A stretch of 64,000 nucleotides of DNA from Sphingomonas oligoaromativorans (GTDB taxonomy: Bacteria; Pseudomonadota; Alphaproteobacteria; Sphingomonadales; Sphingomonadaceae): positions 337,897-401,896 of the forward strand of contig NZ_JAASQK010000005.1 in the NCBI RefSeq assembly GCF_011762195.1. The letters run 5' to 3'. The notes under the pieces were generated by a model, which had not been told where the DNA came from, searched no databases, and saw nothing but the letters and a program-made list of their open reading frames with translations. Position numbers and translations under genes: made by a program. Numbering within the stretch: the stretch's first letter is position 1; each line of letters starts with the position of its first letter. Of the stretch, positions 63,232 to 64,000 are shown in pieces.

Positions 63232-63825
63232 TCATCGATGCGACAATCGCTGACGATGGAAAACGTCGATCCCACCATCATCTGCGGCTGACGGGTCAGC
63301 CGCTATCGTTTCAAGAACGTCTGACAGGGCTTGGGGAACAAGCGATCGGACAACCTGCTCCGAAGCCTCAAATCCTTCTCGCACGTCTGCCAGAGCCGCT
63401 TCATAGGTTCCCAAACGGATGCGCAGCCGATCTTCGAATGCCGCCCTGGACGGCGCGATTGTGGCGAAGAAGGCGAGAAGCACCTCTCCCTCGCTGACCT
63501 CAACAACGACAGCGGAATAGAGGGCAGGTTTGCCACCTTTCCGACCCCCACCACCCATCGGCTCTTCTGTATCTGAGCAGCTCGCCTCTTCAGTCAGCAG
63601 CACATCAATCAGCCCAGGATCTGCGTCCAATCCGAGCGAAAGTCCGTGGAGCAACAGACCCCGGATGAAATTATCGCGGTCCTGGCAGGCGAAAATCGCA
63701 CTACCTCCTCCAAACAAGCGGCGCGGCGCCATCAGCCATGCGGCTGGATCGTGCTCGATTCCCTCCCGCGTAAACCGAGCGCCGACATCGGCTGCGAGAA
63801 CGGCAACGCGTGCGATGCGCCGCAT
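63232..63825 (-). CDS. Protein with Xre/MbcA/ParS-like segment (possible)
   Basis: A 197-residue protein beginning MRRIARVAVLAADVGARFT. The segment DPAAWLMAPRRLFGGGSAIFACQDRDNFIRGLLLHGLS resembles the toxin-binding domain of Xre/MbcA/ParS antitoxins (WLxxPxxxLGGxxP), loosely. The middle is acidic and Gly-rich, the rest helical. AGGA precedes the ATG at 63825. No toxin (RES or similar) gene is next to it in this window, and it lies 144 bases upstream of the gene that ends at 62116 on the same strand. It may be a regulator of nearby mobile DNA. Confidence 0.55.
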   Translation of the reverse strand: MRRIARVAVLAADVGARFTREGIEHDPAAWLMAPRRLFGGGSAIFACQDRDNFIRGLLLHGLSLGLDADPGLIDVLLTEEASCSDTEEPMGGGGRKGGKPALYSAVVVEVSEGEVLLAFFATIAPSRAAFEDRLRIRLGTYEAALADVREGFEASEQVVRSLVPQALSDVLETIAADPSAADDGGIDVFHRQRLSHR

Positions 63826-63905
63826 CGAAGTCCTGATTAGACCATCGGTCGCCCGATCATCGCCGAGAGGATCGTCGAACCATACGGTCGGGACCGAAGA
63901 AGGTT

Positions 63906-64000
63906 TGAGGTGGTCCCGCCTTCTTGGACAGTTTGGCGGCTGAGTTAAGCTAATCCCGGTTGTCGTTCATGCCGCCTGTTTGATCATCAGGTCATGGGGG
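63906..64000. mobile_element. Possible end of an insertion sequence
   Basis: TGAGGTGGTCCCGCC TTCTTGGACAG (63906-63931) resembles the terminal repeat of IS3-like elements, and the reverse strand ends with a frame coding PHDLMIKQAA then a stop at 63967-63969, as transposases often do near their right end. Only one end lies in the window, so neither the partner repeat nor target duplications can be checked. Confidence 0.4.
63967..64000 (-). CDS. C-terminal end of a possible transposase (partial)
   Basis: Ten codons (PHDLMIKQAA) and a stop read into the window from its right edge on the minus strand. The sequence is like the C-terminus of transposases I recall but is too short for a firm call; it lies beside the IS-end-like sequence at 63906. 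Confidence 0.3.
   Translation of the reverse strand, partial: PHDLMIKQAA

Overview
The window is high-GC DNA from an alphaproteobacterium, most likely a sphingomonad (Sphingomonas or a close relative). Support comes from the TonB-ExbB-ExbD-ExbD cluster, a TonB-dependent receptor, a DUF3297 protein, HisKA_2-type kinase, the protein families around parC and acnA, and alphaproteobacterial-type tRNA-Thr(GGT) and tRNA-Arg(TCT). The species assignment is inference; no rRNA is present.

Left part (1-12.7 kb): an accessory, regulator-rich region. A partial winged-helix/STAND-ATPase regulator runs off the left edge and diverges from a TetR gene. An AraC regulator, an orphan histidine kinase and a hypothetical protein follow. 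The centre is a stress-like locus. A minus-strand SDR / Old Yellow Enzyme / ICL-PEPM operon diverges from a TetR-mug-alkB operon. Two more TetR genes, a small DUF1272 Cys-rich protein and an ogt methyltransferase lie beyond it. Related palindromic sites (CTATCTATCG-type) sit just upstream of three related TetR genes, the SDR operon and the DUF1272/ogt divergent promoter. Together with a conserved Cys in the three TetRs, this suggests one electrophile/alkylation-damage regulon; that reading is inference.

Middle (13-60 kb): core-type housekeeping DNA. It holds tRNA-Thr and a cluster of four peptidases (M24B, S9, S10, M3). It also has a porin, kup, a three-gene envelope operon (deacetylase, LPG-synthase-like membrane protein, glycosyltransferase) and an outer-membrane efflux lipoprotein. 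Then come GST, a divergent sugar porter / GH27 alpha-galactosidase pair, a DbpA-like helicase with a YaiI protein, MATE, a hydrolase, a TonB receptor facing a glucokinase-like gene, aconitase, and the tonB-exbB-exbD-exbD operon. A folB-SDR pair, a GNAT-DUF1285-NUDIX-cca run, a GGDEF-EAL protein, parC and a VUT/YhhQ transporter complete it.

Right end (60.2-64 kb): past tRNA-Arg(TCT) the gene content and base composition change. There is a HARE-HTH-like protein, a tight two-gene unit (about 323-aa soluble protein plus multi-TM protein), a possible Xre/MbcA-like protein and what looks like the end of an insertion sequence. This resembles a tRNA-associated accessory island and is the best place for an undescribed system, but no integrase or second attachment site is visible.
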